From positions 186,001 through 250,000 of the forward strand of contig UCAG01000001.1 in assembly GCA_900470285.1 (NCBI GenBank): a DNA stretch of 64,000 bases, read 5' to 3'. The translations under genes were made by a program, and so were the position numbers. Under the pieces are notes generated by a model that saw only the letters and a list, made by a program, of their open reading frames with translations, had not been told where the DNA came from and did not search any database. Source of the DNA: Hyphomicrobiales bacterium (GTDB taxonomy: Bacteria > Pseudomonadota > Alphaproteobacteria > Rhizobiales > Rhizobiaceae). Position 1 is the first letter of the stretch; every line of letters starts with the position of its first letter. Shown piece after piece: positions 35,582 through 47,372 of the stretch.

Positions 35582-36117
35582 GCGCCTGTAAATTCTCTCT
35601 CAGTTCTCTTGCCAGAACAATACTGACTTCGGGGGACATAAGACCTTGCCCACTCATCTTAATAGCATGAAATACAGAAAAACACGCCTCAACAACGCAT
35701 CTTTCCCCGATACTCACATGCCCGCTCCTGCGCAAGTGCAGTTTCTCCTATAAGCGGGCAGCACAGTTGTCATAATTATCGCTTATCATCTTATACAACG
35801 GGACAGCAATATTATCCTTCAACGCCTGAAAATGCAGGATTTTGATTTAGTCGGCTAACTATCATAAATTTGTCATAAAAACTTTAAATACCATCTGTTA
35901 GAGGTAAAATCCCTCTTCCAAATTAAGCATAATGTGCCTAGATTGATTAGCCAGTGCATGATTTTCGCACTGCATTTTATCCGTCCTGATCATTCCGCCA
36001 AATCACTGCAGTAATGCGGTGCGGGCGCGAACAGGAACAGGAACGGAGCATCCGGAGACAATCCGGGGAACCACGAAGGATGAGCTAATCATCCGGTAAT
36101 AAAAAAGGAATACGCAT
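35582..36117. other. 536-base spacer between divergent dnaG and the Na/Pi transporter gene
   Basis: Carries the promoters of both genes. The PHO box at 35859-35880 is the clear element. Further on, ATCCGG occurs three times between 36048 and 36096 and GGATGA-N5-TCATCC could form a small hairpin in the leader of the transporter gene. No gene was seen. Confidence 0.5.
35859..35880 (+). promoter_or_regulatory. PHO box (PhoB binding site)
   Basis: Two direct repeats in 11-base periodicity: CTATCAT (35859-35865), AAAT, TTGTCAT (35870-35876), AAAA. This matches the CTGTCAT-AT-rich repeat structure of PhoB sites with one mismatch in each half. It lies 238 bases upstream of the Na/Pi cotransporter-type gene, which is a fitting target for phosphate control. 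Confidence 0.75.
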
Positions 36118-37794
36118 TTGAATGGTTCAGTCGTCCTCCTGCATCTTGCAGGGGCAGTCGCGTTGCTCTTATGGGCAACCCGTATGGTTCGGGCAGGCGT
36201 CGAAAGCGCCTATGGTGACCGTTTACGCCGACGACTGCGCAAATATATGCAAAAACCGCTTCTGGCGGTGAGTTTCGGTGTTTTACTGGCTGTATCCCTT
36301 CAAAGCTCCACGGCCGTCACTTTGCTGGTCGGCTCTTTTGTCGGCGCAGGCTTTGTCAGCGGTGTGGCTGGCCTTATGGCCGTGCGCGGCGGTGAGCTTG
36401 GCTCTGCCCTTGTCGTTAAAATCCTGAGCTATGACCTGACTTTGCTGGTGCCTTTGGCGCTTGTGGCAGGCACATTCATTTCTATGTCTTCCGAGCGCTT
36501 GTTCTGGCGGCAAAATGGTAAAATTCTGGTCGGTATCGGCCTGCTTATTCTCTCGCTTGAACTCACCGGAGAAGCGACAACGCCATTGCGCGACAGTCAG
36601 CTACTGCCGGTAATTGTCAATTATCTGGCAAGCGATCCGGTCACCACCTATCTGCTTGCAGCGCTGATGACATGGCTGTTCCACTCATCAATTGCCGCGA
36701 TCATCCTGCTCACATCGTTCGCTTCACGCGGCCTCATTCAGCCGGATCTGGCGGTGGTGATGGTGCTCGGCGTCAATCTTGGCTCTTCTATTATCGCCCC
36801 CCTGCTCACACGCAATTCCCCGCCGGAAACCCGCGTGGTACCGCTCGGCAATCTGCTGATGCGCGGCGCAGGCTCACTGGTTATTCTGATCCTGTTTCTG
36901 TCCTTTAAACCGCCGGTCGAGTTTCTCGGCTCCGATCCTGTCAGTCAGGTTGTGAATGCGCATATCCTGTTCAATACGATTATTCTGATTGCAGGTATTC
37001 CGCTGTCAGGGCTTGTGCTGCGCGCCACAGAAACACTGGTCAATCTTAAAGCCAAACCGGAAGCACCGGCAGAAACTGTTTTCACTCAGGAAATCAGCGC
37101 GCTGGATATAAGTGTCATCAACTCCCCGCCGCTTGCGCTCGGCAATGCGACCCGTGAAGTTGTGCGCACCTGTGAAACCGTTGACGTGATGCTGCGACGG
37201 ATTATGGATCTTTATGAAAAACCAGATCAGGTCGGTATTAATGAACTGGCAAAACTGGATGACCGTCTGGATGCCCGTCATGCCGCAATCAAGCTTTATC
37301 TCGCGAAACTGGCGACCAAAAACCTGAGCGAAGATGAAGCTCTGCGTACGCAGGAATTGCTCGGCGCCTGCGTTAAGCTGGAACAGGTCGGCGATATTAT
37401 TGTGCGCAATATGCTTGCCCATGTGCAAAAGAAAATGGATCGCAAGCTGGAGTTCACAGAAGAAGGCTGGGACGAACTGACCGAATTCCACGCCATGGTC
37501 GTTTCCAATGCGCATCTGGCCTTCAACGTACTGGTATCGCGTGACAGCTACACGGCACGCCAGCTCGTGCATGAAAAAGACCATCTGCGCGACATGGAAA
37601 AGCGTACCAGCGAAATGCATTTCCAGCGGCTGCGTGAAGGGACTGTGCGCAGTGTTGAGACCAGCTCAATCCATCTGGATACAATCCGCGACCTCAAACA
37701 GATCAACTCGCTGCTTGCTTCCATGGCCTATCCGGTGCTGGAAGAAAAAGGCATGCTCGGCGGCACCCGCCTGAAAACCGCGACAGAAAGCTGA
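36118..37794 (+). CDS. Na/Pi-cotransporter family protein with C-terminal PhoU-like domain
   Basis: Inner membrane phosphate transporter-like protein of the Na/Pi cotransporter II family (YjbB/NptA type). The 558-residue product has two inverted transport repeats with the family motif QSSTAVTLLVGSFVGAG (about residues 61-77) and FHSSIAAIILLTSFA (about 188-203), about eight membrane segments to residue 310, and a cytoplasmic helical PhoU-like domain at about 345-540 (EVVRTCETVDVMLRRIMDLYE; CVKLEQVGDIIVRNML). It starts at TTG, 36118, eight bases after AAAAAGGAA; no ATG in frame is better. The PHO box upstream suggests induction by phosphate starvation. In E. coli the relative YjbB exports phosphate, so direction of transport is open. 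Confidence 0.9.
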   Translation: MNGSVVLLHLAGAVALLLWATRMVRAGVESAYGDRLRRRLRKYMQKPLLAVSFGVLLAVSLQSSTAVTLLVGSFVGAGFVSGVAGLMAVRGGELGSALVVKILSYDLTLLVPLALVAGTFISMSSERLFWRQNGKILVGIGLLILSLELTGEATTPLRDSQLLPVIVNYLASDPVTTYLLAALMTWLFHSSIAAIILLTSFASRGLIQPDLAVVMVLGVNLGSSIIAPLLTRNSPPETRVVPLGNLLMRGAGSLVILILFLSFKPPVEFLGSDPVSQVVNAHILFNTIILIAGIPLSGLVLRATETLVNLKAKPEAPAETVFTQEISALDISVINSPPLALGNATREVVRTCETVDVMLRRIMDLYEKPDQVGINELAKLDDRLDARHAAIKLYLAKLATKNLSEDEALRTQELLGACVKLEQVGDIIVRNMLAHVQKKMDRKLEFTEEGWDELTEFHAMVVSNAHLAFNVLVSRDSYTARQLVHEKDHLRDMEKRTSEMHFQRLREGTVRSVETSSIHLDTIRDLKQINSLLASMAYPVLEEKGMLGGTRLKTATES

Positions 37795-37798
37795 AATA

Positions 37799-37828
37799 AA
37801 AAAGCCCGCGATTATCGCGGGCTTTTTC
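37799..37828. terminator. Bidirectional terminator between the Na/Pi transporter and YqeY genes
   Basis: AAAGCCCGCGA pairs with TCGCGGGCTTT, with T-rich tails on both strands (TTTTTC on plus, TTTTTATT on minus). Confidence 0.9.
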
Positions 37829-37842
37829 TTTATTCTCTCAGA

Positions 37843-38298
37843 TCAGTTGCCGAGCAGTTCTTTCAGCACACCACTGGCCTTGGCAAAATCCATCTGGCCG
37901 GTATAGCGCTCTTTAAGAACAGCCATCACCTTACCCATATCGCGCAGACCTTCCGCGCCGATCTCGGCAATGGCAGCGGCGCTGTTAGCGCGGATTTCTT
38001 CATCGCTCAGCTGTTGTGGCAAAAACTCTTTAATAATAACAATTTCCGCACGTTCAGTTTCTGCCAGCTCAATACGATTGCCTTCTTCGTACATTTTGGC
38101 GGATTCTTCACGCTGCTTAATCATTTTGGCAAGAATTGCCAAAATTTCATCATCCGACACAGGATCTTTGCCTGCACCGCGATTGGCAATGTCGCGATCC
38201 TTCAGAGCAGCCATAATCAGGCGCAGCGTTGAAGCACGCATTTTTTCATGGGCTTTCATAGCCGTTGTCAGAGCTTGCGAAATTTCCTGACGCAGCAT
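37843..38298 (-). CDS. GatB/YqeY domain-containing protein
   Basis: Stand-alone homologue of the tRNA-binding tail domain of GatB. The 151-residue protein shows the family start MLRQEISQALTTAMKAHEKMRASTLRLIMAALKDRDI, then the EAIL-like DDEILAILAKMIKQREESAKMYEEGNR block and the C-terminal EIGAEGLRDMGKVMAVLKERYTGQMDFAKASGVLKELL. Suggested to act as a tRNA-related helper, but no defined activity is known. AAGGAGATAAG precedes the ATG. In relatives it also lies near carA and dnaG. Confidence 0.92.
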   Translation of the reverse strand: MLRQEISQALTTAMKAHEKMRASTLRLIMAALKDRDIANRGAGKDPVSDDEILAILAKMIKQREESAKMYEEGNRIELAETERAEIVIIKEFLPQQLSDEEIRANSAAAIAEIGAEGLRDMGKVMAVLKERYTGQMDFAKASGVLKELLGN

Positions 38299-38902
38299 TT
38301 CTTATCTCCTTGGCAGGACAGCACTATATATTCATATCCGGCCTGTTAAATTTATAAAATCCGGTCAGAGCAAGGCGCGGTCAGCTGTCTTTTTATGAAC
38401 ACGCGCATGATGCAAATTTTACAGAAATCAGGGCATGCGCACAGAACAAAATAAAGGCGATACGCTCCTGAATGCAATAAAGCTGGCCGGAATAAGCAAA
38501 TCAAAGGCCTTATAGCGCAATTTACCGTCTTGGCAAAACCATCCGTTTATTTTCTTCGCGCAGCCTGATTATTGCCTCTGCAATATACAAACAGAAGCCG
38601 CTCTTTCAGGCTGTTTTGATAAGCGCAAAGTACTGGCCGCCGCTTTTCCCGCGAAAATATCAGTCACAGCAATTGACCACAGGGCAAGATTTCTTTACAT
38701 TATTAATCTTAGCAGAAGATTTTTTTCATTCTCGCGACGGAGCTCATTGTATCCGGCGCGTTTTGCACATCTGGTGTTTATCATGCCGGGTTGCATCTGC
38801 ACATATAACACATAGTTGCCGTTTAGATGGCCGACCACAAAGCCGGTTACGGACGCAACATGCCCCACAGCACAGCGCGCAATTTTGATCAGGAGTGCCT
38901 CA
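38299..38902. other. 604-base spacer upstream of carA
   Basis: Divergent regulatory region between the YqeY gene and carA. Apart from the promoter at 38673-38701 no gene, RNA motif or repeat was recognised. The frame of carA is open upstream to 38816 but the family N-terminus and ribosome-binding site place the start at 38903. Confidence 0.5.
38673..38701 (+). promoter_or_regulatory. Probable sigma-70 promoter of carA
   Basis: TTGACC (38673-38678), 17-base spacer, TACATT (38696-38701). It would give a leader of about 195 bases before the carA start. Confidence 0.55.
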
Positions 38903-40123
38903 ATGACCGAAACCACACCCAAAACCGCACCCTGGACGACTTCCAAGCCAACAGCTGTTCTTGTTTTGGCGGATGGCACAGTGATCGAAGGCAAAGGTGT
39001 CGGCGCAGTCGGCGCGATTGAAGCGGAAGTCTGCTTTAACACCTCCCTCACCGGTTATCAGGAAGTTCTGACCGACCCGTCCTATGCAGGCCAGATCGTG
39101 ACTTTCACATTTCCGCATATCGGCAATGTCGGCACCAATGAAGAAGACAGCGAGCGCCTCAATCCGGCAAGCCGCTCCGGCGCAGTCGGCACAATCATCA
39201 AGGCTGATATTACTGCCCCTTCCAACTACCGCGCCACACAAGATTTCGACAAGTGGCTGAAGCAGCACGGCATTATCGGCCTCAGCAATGTTGATACACG
39301 CGCACTGACTGCCCTGATCCGTGAAAAAGGCGCAGCCAATGCCGTGATTGCGCATGATCCGAGCGGCAACTTTGATATTCCGGCTCTGAAAAAACGTGCG
39401 GCAGCATGGGCCGGTCTCGTAGACCTCGACCTCGCTAAAGATGTTACTTCCGGCCAGTCATCTGTATGGACAGAAAAATCATGGGTCTGGAATGAAGGTT
39501 ATGGCAGCCAGACAGAAGAACAGTTCCATGTCGTTGCGGTTGACTATGGTATCAAACGTAACATTCTGCGCCTGTTTGCGGATCTCGGCGGCAAGATCAC
39601 GGTTGTTCCGGCCACTGCAAGCGCTGAAGATATTCTGGCGCACAATCCGGACGGCGTATTTCTGTCAAACGGCCCTGGTGATCCGGCGGCTACTGGTGAA
39701 TATGCAGTACCAACCATCAAAAAACTGATTGAAACTGACATTCCGCTGTTTGGCATCTGCCTCGGCCACCAGATGCTGGCACTGGCAACAGGCGGCAAGA
39801 CTGTGAAGATGCATCAGGGTCATCACGGTGGCAACCATCCGGTGAAAGACCACACAACCGGTAAAGTTGAAATTGTTTCAATGAACCACGGCTTTGCGGT
39901 GGATGCGGACAGCCTGCCGGAAGGCGTGGAAGAAACCCACATCTCGCTGTTTGACGGTACGAATTGCGGATTGCGGATTATCGGCAAACCGGTTTTCTCG
40001 GTACAGCACCATCCGGAAGCATCACCGGGCCCCGAAGACTCGTTTTACCTGTTCCGCCGCTTTATCAACCTGATCCGCGCACGCAAGGGTCAGGAGCCAC
40101 TGCCGGAACGCGACGCGGCCTGA
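38903..40123 (+). CDS. carA: Carbamoyl-phosphate synthase small subunit CarA
   Basis: Glutaminase subunit that supplies ammonia to CarB for carbamoyl phosphate, feeding arginine and pyrimidine synthesis. From the ATG at 38903 (CAGGAG ribosome-binding site) the product has 406 residues. The N-terminal CPSase_sm_chain domain has GYQEVLTDPSYAGQIVTFT, and the class I glutamine amidotransferase domain has the nucleophile in FGICLGHQMLALA and the His/Glu pair in VQHHPEASPGP. The SNGPGDP motif is present. The very 3' end (ACGCGACGCGGCCTGAG, including the stop) is duplicated 28 bases further downstream. carB is separated from carA by the metallopeptidase gene on the other strand. Confidence 0.97.
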   Translation: MTETTPKTAPWTTSKPTAVLVLADGTVIEGKGVGAVGAIEAEVCFNTSLTGYQEVLTDPSYAGQIVTFTFPHIGNVGTNEEDSERLNPASRSGAVGTIIKADITAPSNYRATQDFDKWLKQHGIIGLSNVDTRALTALIREKGAANAVIAHDPSGNFDIPALKKRAAAWAGLVDLDLAKDVTSGQSSVWTEKSWVWNEGYGSQTEEQFHVVAVDYGIKRNILRLFADLGGKITVVPATASAEDILAHNPDGVFLSNGPGDPAATGEYAVPTIKKLIETDIPLFGICLGHQMLALATGGKTVKMHQGHHGGNHPVKDHTTGKVEIVSMNHGFAVDADSLPEGVEETHISLFDGTNCGLRIIGKPVFSVQHHPEASPGPEDSFYLFRRFINLIRARKGQEPLPERDAA

Positions 40124-40174
40124 GCTTAAAAAGGCACGCGACGCGGCCTGAGATAAATACTCATAGACAAAATA

Positions 40175-40205
40175 AAAGGCCGGTGATTTTCACCGGCCTT
40201 TTTAT
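40175..40205 (+). terminator. Terminator of carA
   Basis: AAGGCCGGTGA pairs with TCACCGGCCTT; TTTATTATTTT follows on the plus strand. Confidence 0.9.
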
Positions 40206-40229
40206 TATTTTACTATCAAGCTCGAGGTC

Positions 40230-40348
40230 ATATTCGGGATGATGACGTGGCGAAAATGGTATTTTTTGAGAACCGGAACGGAGCGTACTATAGTACGTGA
40301 GTACCGGAAGCGAAAAGTGCCATTTGCAGACCGTCAGCGCCCGAATAT
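40230..40348. repeat. Palindromic intergenic repeat, copy 2 (119 bp)
   Basis: Outer stem ATATTCGGG (40230-40238) with CCCGAATAT (40340-40348). Interior GAGAACCGG, GGAGCGTAC-N4-GTACGTGAG, TACCGGAAGCG and GCCATTTGCAGACCG correspond to copy 1 at 17174-17287. It abuts the stop codon of the metallopeptidase gene, as copy 1 abuts that of ettA. Confidence 0.8.
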
Positions 40349-40349
40349 A

Positions 40350-41261
40350 TCAAATCGGGTTGTTGAAAGTATCGCAGGCATCCACCTTCCCCGTATCGAA
40401 GCCGCGCTTGAACCATTTGGCACGTTGCTCAGAGGTACCGTGGTTGAAGCTTTCCGGTACGACATAGCCCTGCGAACGCTTCTGCAAGGTATCATCACCA
40501 ATCTGATGGGCGGCGTTCAGAGCCTCTTCGAGATCACCCTGCTCCAGCAGCCCCTTCTGCTCGGTGAATTTACCCCAGACACCGGCAAAACAATCGGCCT
40601 GCAATTCCACGCGCACAGACATGGCGTTGGACTGTGCTTCACTCATGCTTTGGCGCATCTGGTTAAACTTCGGCAGAATACCGAGCAGGTTCTGCACATG
40701 ATGACCGACTTCATGCGACAGCACATAGGCATGGGCAAAGTCACCGGAAGCGCCGAAACGCTTGTCCAGTTCACGGTAGAAACTCAGATCGATATAAACT
40801 TTCTGGTCGCCCGGGCAATAGAAAGGTCCCGAGGCAGCAGAAGCAAAACCGCAGGCGGATCTTACCTGACCATCAAACAACACCAAAACCGGCTTTTTAT
40901 AGGTCTGACCGGCAGACTGAAAAATACCGCTCCAGACTTCTTCTGTTTCCTTCAAGACAACACGACTGAAACTGGCCGCTTCATCATCGGCACGCGGTGT
41001 GGAGGAACCAATATTAGAAGAGCTGCCGGACGTCTGTGTGCTCTGGATGGAACCGTCACCGAACAGGATAGGCAGCGGATTAATACCGGCCATCCACAAA
41101 ACAAGTGCCATTACACCCAGAATAAGAATGCCGGAAAGACCGCCGCCGCGCACAACACGGAAACCCGGCCCGCCGAGTCCGCCACCGCCTCTCAGACCAC
41201 CCCCGCCATTACCACGGCGATCCTCAACATTGTCACTCTCTTCGCGACCTTGCCAGCGCAT
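40350..41261 (-). CDS. Membrane-anchored neutral zinc metallopeptidase (YpfJ family)
   Basis: Predicted metalloprotease of the YpfJ/zinc metallopeptidase family, anchored in the inner membrane with the catalytic domain outside. The 303-residue protein begins with an acidic/Arg/Gly-rich cytoplasmic tail (GGGGLRGGGGLGGPG), one membrane helix at about 42-60, a Ser/Thr linker and the domain with ACGFASAASGPFYCPGDQKVYIDLSFY, the zinc motif HEVGHH and ELQADCFAGVW supplying the third ligand. This set of motifs is diagnostic. Its physiological substrate is not known. Confidence 0.92.
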   Translation of the reverse strand: MRWQGREESDNVEDRRGNGGGGLRGGGGLGGPGFRVVRGGGLSGILILGVMALVLWMAGINPLPILFGDGSIQSTQTSGSSSNIGSSTPRADDEAASFSRVVLKETEEVWSGIFQSAGQTYKKPVLVLFDGQVRSACGFASAASGPFYCPGDQKVYIDLSFYRELDKRFGASGDFAHAYVLSHEVGHHVQNLLGILPKFNQMRQSMSEAQSNAMSVRVELQADCFAGVWGKFTEQKGLLEQGDLEEALNAAHQIGDDTLQKRSQGYVVPESFNHGTSEQRAKWFKRGFDTGKVDACDTFNNPI

Positions 41262-41583
41262 CAGCGCTCTCCTTATTTTACATAATTCTGTGGTAGCTAT
41301 AATAAAACGGAAATGCTTTGCCCGCTACTCTGTGCTCTGTCTATTTAGCAAAGATAAAACACAGGACATTTCAAAACAGGCTGACAACCGGTCAAATTTC
41401 AATAAGAATTGTTATAAACGCATATTTTCTCCCAAATAACGTATTTAAGGGGTTACTTTCCGCGGATTGATTACCTATAAGACACGCTTAGCCCAGACGC
41501 ATCATATAGCCTCTGAACCCGACGGTCTTACCGTTCGGGCTTTTGTCGCAGAGCCAAATAAGCGCTAAACACAGGATGAGACC
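41262..41583. promoter_or_regulatory. carB leader with terminator-like hairpin
   Basis: 322-base divergent spacer. At 41518-41543 CCCGACGGT pairs loosely with ACCGTTCGGG and is followed by CTTTTG, 40 bases before the carB start. It could act as an attenuator or be the remains of a terminator. No other element recognised. Confidence 0.4.
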
Positions 41584-44500
41584 ATGCCAAAACGCACAGA
41601 CATCAAATCGATTCTGATTATCGGAGCGGGACCAATTGTTATCGGTCAGGCATGTGAATTTGACTATTCAGGCACACAGGCCTGTAAAGCCCTGAAAGAA
41701 GAAGGGTACCGGATCATTCTGGTAAATTCCAATCCTGCCACGATCATGACAGACCCTGATCTGGCGGATGCTACATATATTGAGCCGATCACACCGGAAG
41801 TTGTTGCCAAGATCATTGCAAAAGAACGCCCTGATGCCCTGCTGCCAACCATGGGCGGCCAGACAGCGCTGAATACAGCGCTTTCGCTGAAGCGCATGGG
41901 CGTGCTTGACCGCTACAATGTGGAAATGATCGGCGCCGACGCCAAAGCCATTGATAAAGCCGAAGACCGCGCGCTGTTCCGCGAGGCTATGGCTAAAATC
42001 GGTCTCGAAACGCCAAAATCCATGCTGGCCAATGCCACGGATGTAAAAGATGAAGACCGCAAAGCCCACAAGGTCAAACGTGAAGAGCTGAAAAACAAGC
42101 TCTCCGGCGACGACCTCGACAAAGCGCTCGACAAGCTGGAAACCGAATGGCAGCTCGGCGAAACTGATCGCAAGCAGCGCTATATGACCCATGCTATGGC
42201 TATGGCAGCACAGGCACTTGACCATGTTGGTCTGCCGGCAATTATCCGCCCGAGCTTCACCCTTGGCGGCACCGGCGGCGGCATTGCCTATAACCGCTCC
42301 GAATTCTTTGAAATCGTAGAAGGCGGCCTTGATGCTTCGCCAACCACCGAAGTGCTGATCGAAGAATCCGTACTCGGCTGGAAAGAATATGAAATGGAAG
42401 TTGTGCGCGATAAAGCGGACAACTGCATCATTATCTGCTCGATCGAAAATATCGACCCGATGGGCGTTCATACCGGCGACAGTATCACTGTTGCCCCTGC
42501 CCTGACGCTGACTGATAAAGAATATCAGATCATGCGCGATGCTTCGATCGCGGTCTTACGTGAAATCGGCGTTGAAACCGGCGGCTCGAACGTGCAGTTC
42601 GCGGTTAATCCTGAAAACGGTCGCCTGATCGTTATTGAAATGAACCCGCGCGTGTCGCGCTCATCCGCTCTGGCCTCCAAGGCAACCGGCTTCCCAATTG
42701 CTAAAGTTGCTGCCAAGCTGGCTGTCGGCTACACCATGGATGAGCTGGAAAATGACATTACCGGCGGTGCAACGCCTGCTTCGTTTGAACCAAGCATTGA
42801 CTATGTCGTCACCAAAATCCCGCGTTTTGCTTTCGAGAAATTCCCGGGCGCCAACAATGTTCTGACCACTGCGATGAAGTCGGTCGGTGAAGTTATGGCC
42901 ATCGGCCGTACTTTCCAGGAAAGCCTGCAGAAAGCCCTGCGCGGTCTTGAAACCGGCCTGACCGGCCTTGATGAAATCACCATTCCGAACATCGAAGACG
43001 GCGATGAGAAAAGCGCAATCCGCGCTGCCATCGGCACACCAACACAGGATCGTCTGCGTATGGTTGCGCAGGCTATGCGTCTCGGCATGCCGCTGGATGA
43101 AATTCACGCGGCATGTAAGATCGATCCTTGGTTCCTTGAACAGATGGCTGAAATCGTGGCGACCGAAGAGCGTGTGCGCGAACACGGCCTGCCGCAGGAT
43201 GCCGAAAATATGCGCCATCTGAAAGCCATGGGCTTCTCGGACAGCCGTCTTGCCGGTCTTATCCGCAAAGATGCCAAGGATGTTGCCAAGCATCGTGCAG
43301 ATTTGAGCGTGCATCCGGTTTTCAAGCGCATTGATACCTGCGCTGCGGAATTCGCATCCCCGACCGCCTATATGTACTCAACCTATGAAACACCGTTTGC
43401 AGCAGGCGATGCCTGTGAAGCCGGTGTGTCCGATCGCAAAAAGGTTGTTATTCTCGGCGGCGGCCCGAACCGTATCGGTCAGGGTATCGAGTTTGACTAT
43501 TGCTGCTGCCATGCGGCCTTCGCGCTGAGCGATGCCGGTTATGAAGCAATCATGATCAACTGTAATCCGGAAACGGTTTCGACAGACTATGATACTTCAG
43601 ACCGTCTGTATTTCGAACCGCTGACCGATGAAGATGTGATCGAAATTCTGCGTAAAGAGCAGGAAAAAGGCACCTTGCACGGCGTGATCGTACAGTTCGG
43701 CGGTCAGACCCCGCTGAAACTCGCCAATGCACTGGAAAAAGCCAATATTCCGATCCTCGGCACCTCACCGGATGCTATTGATCTGGCTGAAGACCGTGAC
43801 CGCTTCCAGAAACTTCTGATCAAGCTCGGCCTCAACCAACCGAAGAACGGCATTGCCTATTCTGTTGAGCAGGCACGTCTTATTGCCGGCGACCTCGGCT
43901 TCCCGCTGGTTGTTCGCCCGTCTTATGTTCTGGGTGGCCGCGCCATGCAGATCATTCATGACGAGCGTATGCTGCAGAAATATCTGCTGGAAACCGTGCC
44001 TGAGCTGGTAACCGAAGATATTAAAGCCAAATATCCGAACGACAAAACCGGCCAGATCAACACGCTGCTGGGCAAAAACCCGCTGCTGTTTGATACCTAT
44101 CTGACCGATGCAATCGAAGTGGATGTGGACTGCCTCTGCGACGGTAAAGATGCTTATGTTGCCGGTATCATGGAACATATTGAAGAAGCCGGTATTCACT
44201 CCGGTGACTCAGCCTGTTCCCTGCCGGTTCATACCTTGAGCGATGAAATCGTTGCTGAACTCGAACGCCAGACCATTGCTATGGCCAAGGCGCTCAATGT
44301 CGGCGGTCTGATGAACGTGCAATATGCGATCAAAGACAATGTGATCTATGTGCTTGAGGTCAACCCGCGTGCATCGCGTACTGTACCTTTCGTTGCTAAA
44401 ACCAACGGCACACCGATTGCCAAAGTTGCAGCACGTATTATGGCCGGTGAAAGCCTTGAACAGGCACTCGCAGCCTATGGCGGCAAGCCGGATGTGAAAG

Positions 44501-45075
44501 CACAGCGTCATATCGCCGTTAAAGAAGCCGTGTTCCCGTTCGCACGCTTCCCGGGCGTAGACACCCTGCTCGGCCCTGAAATGCGCTCGACCGGTGAAGT
44601 CATGGGGCTCGACTATGATTACCCGCTGGCTTTCGCAAAAGCACAGCTCGGCGCCGGTGTTGACCTGCCACGTGACGGTACTCTCTTCGTGTCCGTTCGT
44701 GATCAGGACAAAGCACGTATCGTCTCGGCGGTTAAACGTCTTGCTGATCAGGGTTTCAAGGTTCTGGCAACCGGCGGAACACAGCGCTATCTGGCTGAAC
44801 AGGGCATTGAAGCTGCCAAGATCAACAAGGTGCAAGAAGGCCGCCCGCATATTGAAGATGCCATCCGCAACCGTCAGGTGCATATTGTCTTCAACACTAC
44901 AGACAGTGTCAGCGCGGTTTCCGACAGCAAGTCGATCCGCCGTGCAACTCTGATGCACAAACTGCCATATTACACCACTTTGGCTGGTGCAGAGGCAGTT
45001 TCTGAAGCGATTGCCGCACTCAAGGCCGGATCACTGGAAGTTCGTCCATTGCAGGATTACTTCAAGAAAGACTGA
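41584..45075 (+). CDS. carB: Carbamoyl-phosphate synthase large subunit CarB
   Basis: Makes carbamoyl phosphate from bicarbonate, ammonia from CarA and two ATP. The 1163-residue protein has two homologous ATP-grasp halves: the first with [21 protein letters not shown] and [21 protein letters not shown], the second with [21 protein letters not shown] and [17 protein letters not shown]. An oligomerisation domain lies between them, and the C-terminal MGS-like regulatory domain begins near residue 1025 ([20 protein letters not shown]). It is about 90 residues longer than the E. coli protein (1073), the extra sequence lying partly in an insertion at about 145-190 ([20 protein letters not shown]), which is typical of alphaproteobacterial CarB. 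Own terminator downstream. Confidence 0.97.
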   Translation: MPKRTDIKSILIIGAGPIVIGQACEFDYSGTQACKALKEEGYRIILVNSNPATIMTDPDLADATYIEPITPEVVAKIIAKERPDALLPTMGGQTALNTALSLKRMGVLDRYNVEMIGADAKAIDKAEDRALFREAMAKIGLETPKSMLANATDVKDEDRKAHKVKREELKNKLSGDDLDKALDKLETEWQLGETDRKQRYMTHAMAMAAQALDHVGLPAIIRPSFTLGGTGGGIAYNRSEFFEIVEGGLDASPTTEVLIEESVLGWKEYEMEVVRDKADNCIIICSIENIDPMGVHTGDSITVAPALTLTDKEYQIMRDASIAVLREIGVETGGSNVQFAVNPENGRLIVIEMNPRVSRSSALASKATGFPIAKVAAKLAVGYTMDELENDITGGATPASFEPSIDYVVTKIPRFAFEKFPGANNVLTTAMKSVGEVMAIGRTFQESLQKALRGLETGLTGLDEITIPNIEDGDEKSAIRAAIGTPTQDRLRMVAQAMRLGMPLDEIHAACKIDPWFLEQMAEIVATEERVREHGLPQDAENMRHLKAMGFSDSRLAGLIRKDAKDVAKHRADLSVHPVFKRIDTCAAEFASPTAYMYSTYETPFAAGDACEAGVSDRKKVVILGGGPNRIGQGIEFDYCCCHAAFALSDAGYEAIMINCNPETVSTDYDTSDRLYFEPLTDEDVIEILRKEQEKGTLHGVIVQFGGQTPLKLANALEKANIPILGTSPDAIDLAEDRDRFQKLLIKLGLNQPKNGIAYSVEQARLIAGDLGFPLVVRPSYVLGGRAMQIIHDERMLQKYLLETVPELVTEDIKAKYPNDKTGQINTLLGKNPLLFDTYLTDAIEVDVDCLCDGKDAYVAGIMEHIEEAGIHSGDSACSLPVHTLSDEIVAELERQTIAMAKALNVGGLMNVQYAIKDNVIYVLEVNPRASRTVPFVAKTNGTPIAKVAARIMAGESLEQALAAYGGKPDVKAQRHIAVKEAVFPFARFPGVDTLLGPEMRSTGEVMGLDYDYPLAFAKAQLGAGVDLPRDGTLFVSVRDQDKARIVSAVKRLADQGFKVLATGGTQRYLAEQGIEAAKINKVQEGRPHIEDAIRNRQVHIVFNTTDSVSAVSDSKSIRRATLMHKLPYYTTLAGAEAVSEAIAALKAGSLEVRPLQDYFKKD

Positions 45076-45461
45076 TAAGCACACTCCCGATCAAGCTAAA
45101 GGCAGCCTTACAAGGCTGCCTTTTGTGTTTTCAGCACTGTAATGCCTGTTTCAGATGCCGTGTGACCTTGTGTCGATCTATTCAGAGATACTTTTCGGAG
45201 AGTGGTAATTTGCAGAAATATTCTCACGTCCTATGGATGTTTCCCGGAGATTTATTCTCCGTCCATGTGCGATTTCCTGAGAAGCCGCCTTGTATTGGTC
45301 AAAAATGTCGCATATGTTGAGTTCATCGAATTTTCGGTCGAGTGATTTTGCGGCCCGCACGGCAACGCCTTGCTTCTCATGATCTTCCATCAACAACTTC
45401 GATCCACCGGGAACGCCTGCAAGGCGAACCTGAATTTACTATGAACTTGAAGGAATTTCCC
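45076..45461. other. carB-cspA spacer, long cspA leader
   Basis: After the carB terminator, about 335 bases precede the cold-shock gene. Long structured leaders are usual for cold-inducible csp genes; no core promoter was called. The stretch also carries a weak frame on the minus strand without family resemblance. Confidence 0.45.
45097..45126 (+). terminator. Terminator of carB
   Basis: AAAGGCAGCCTT pairs with AAGGCTGCCTTT; TTTGTGTTTT follows. Confidence 0.88.
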
Positions 45462-45671
45462 ATGGCTACGGGAACAGTTAAGTGGTTCAACACGACCAAG
45501 GGTTTCGGTTTTATTCAGCCTGATCAGGGCGGCACAGACGTGTTCGTTCATATCTCCGCTGTACAGCGCGCTGGCCTGGCTCAGCTCGATGAAGGCCAGA
45601 AAGTTACCTATGAAATCGTGCAGGATCGCCGCTCTGGTCGTTCATCTGCCGACAACCTCGTTGCAATGTAA
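45462..45671 (+). CDS. cspA: Cold-shock protein of the CspA family
   Basis: Single-domain RNA chaperone of 69 residues binding single-stranded nucleic acid. Both RNA-binding motifs are visible: RNP1 KGFGFIQP and RNP2 DVFVHIS, after the family start [10 protein letters not shown]. The C-terminal tail ([13 protein letters not shown]) is typical of rhizobial CspA. Start chosen at 45462 (GAAGGAA eight bases before); an upstream ATG at 45441 in frame would give a seven-residue extension. Terminator follows at 45776-45799. Expression at low temperature via the leader is inferred. Confidence 0.94.
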   Translation: MATGTVKWFNTTKGFGFIQPDQGGTDVFVHISAVQRAGLAQLDEGQKVTYEIVQDRRSGRSSADNLVAM

Positions 45672-47361
<1,690 letters not shown>

Positions 47362-47372
47362 TCCGCACGAGA

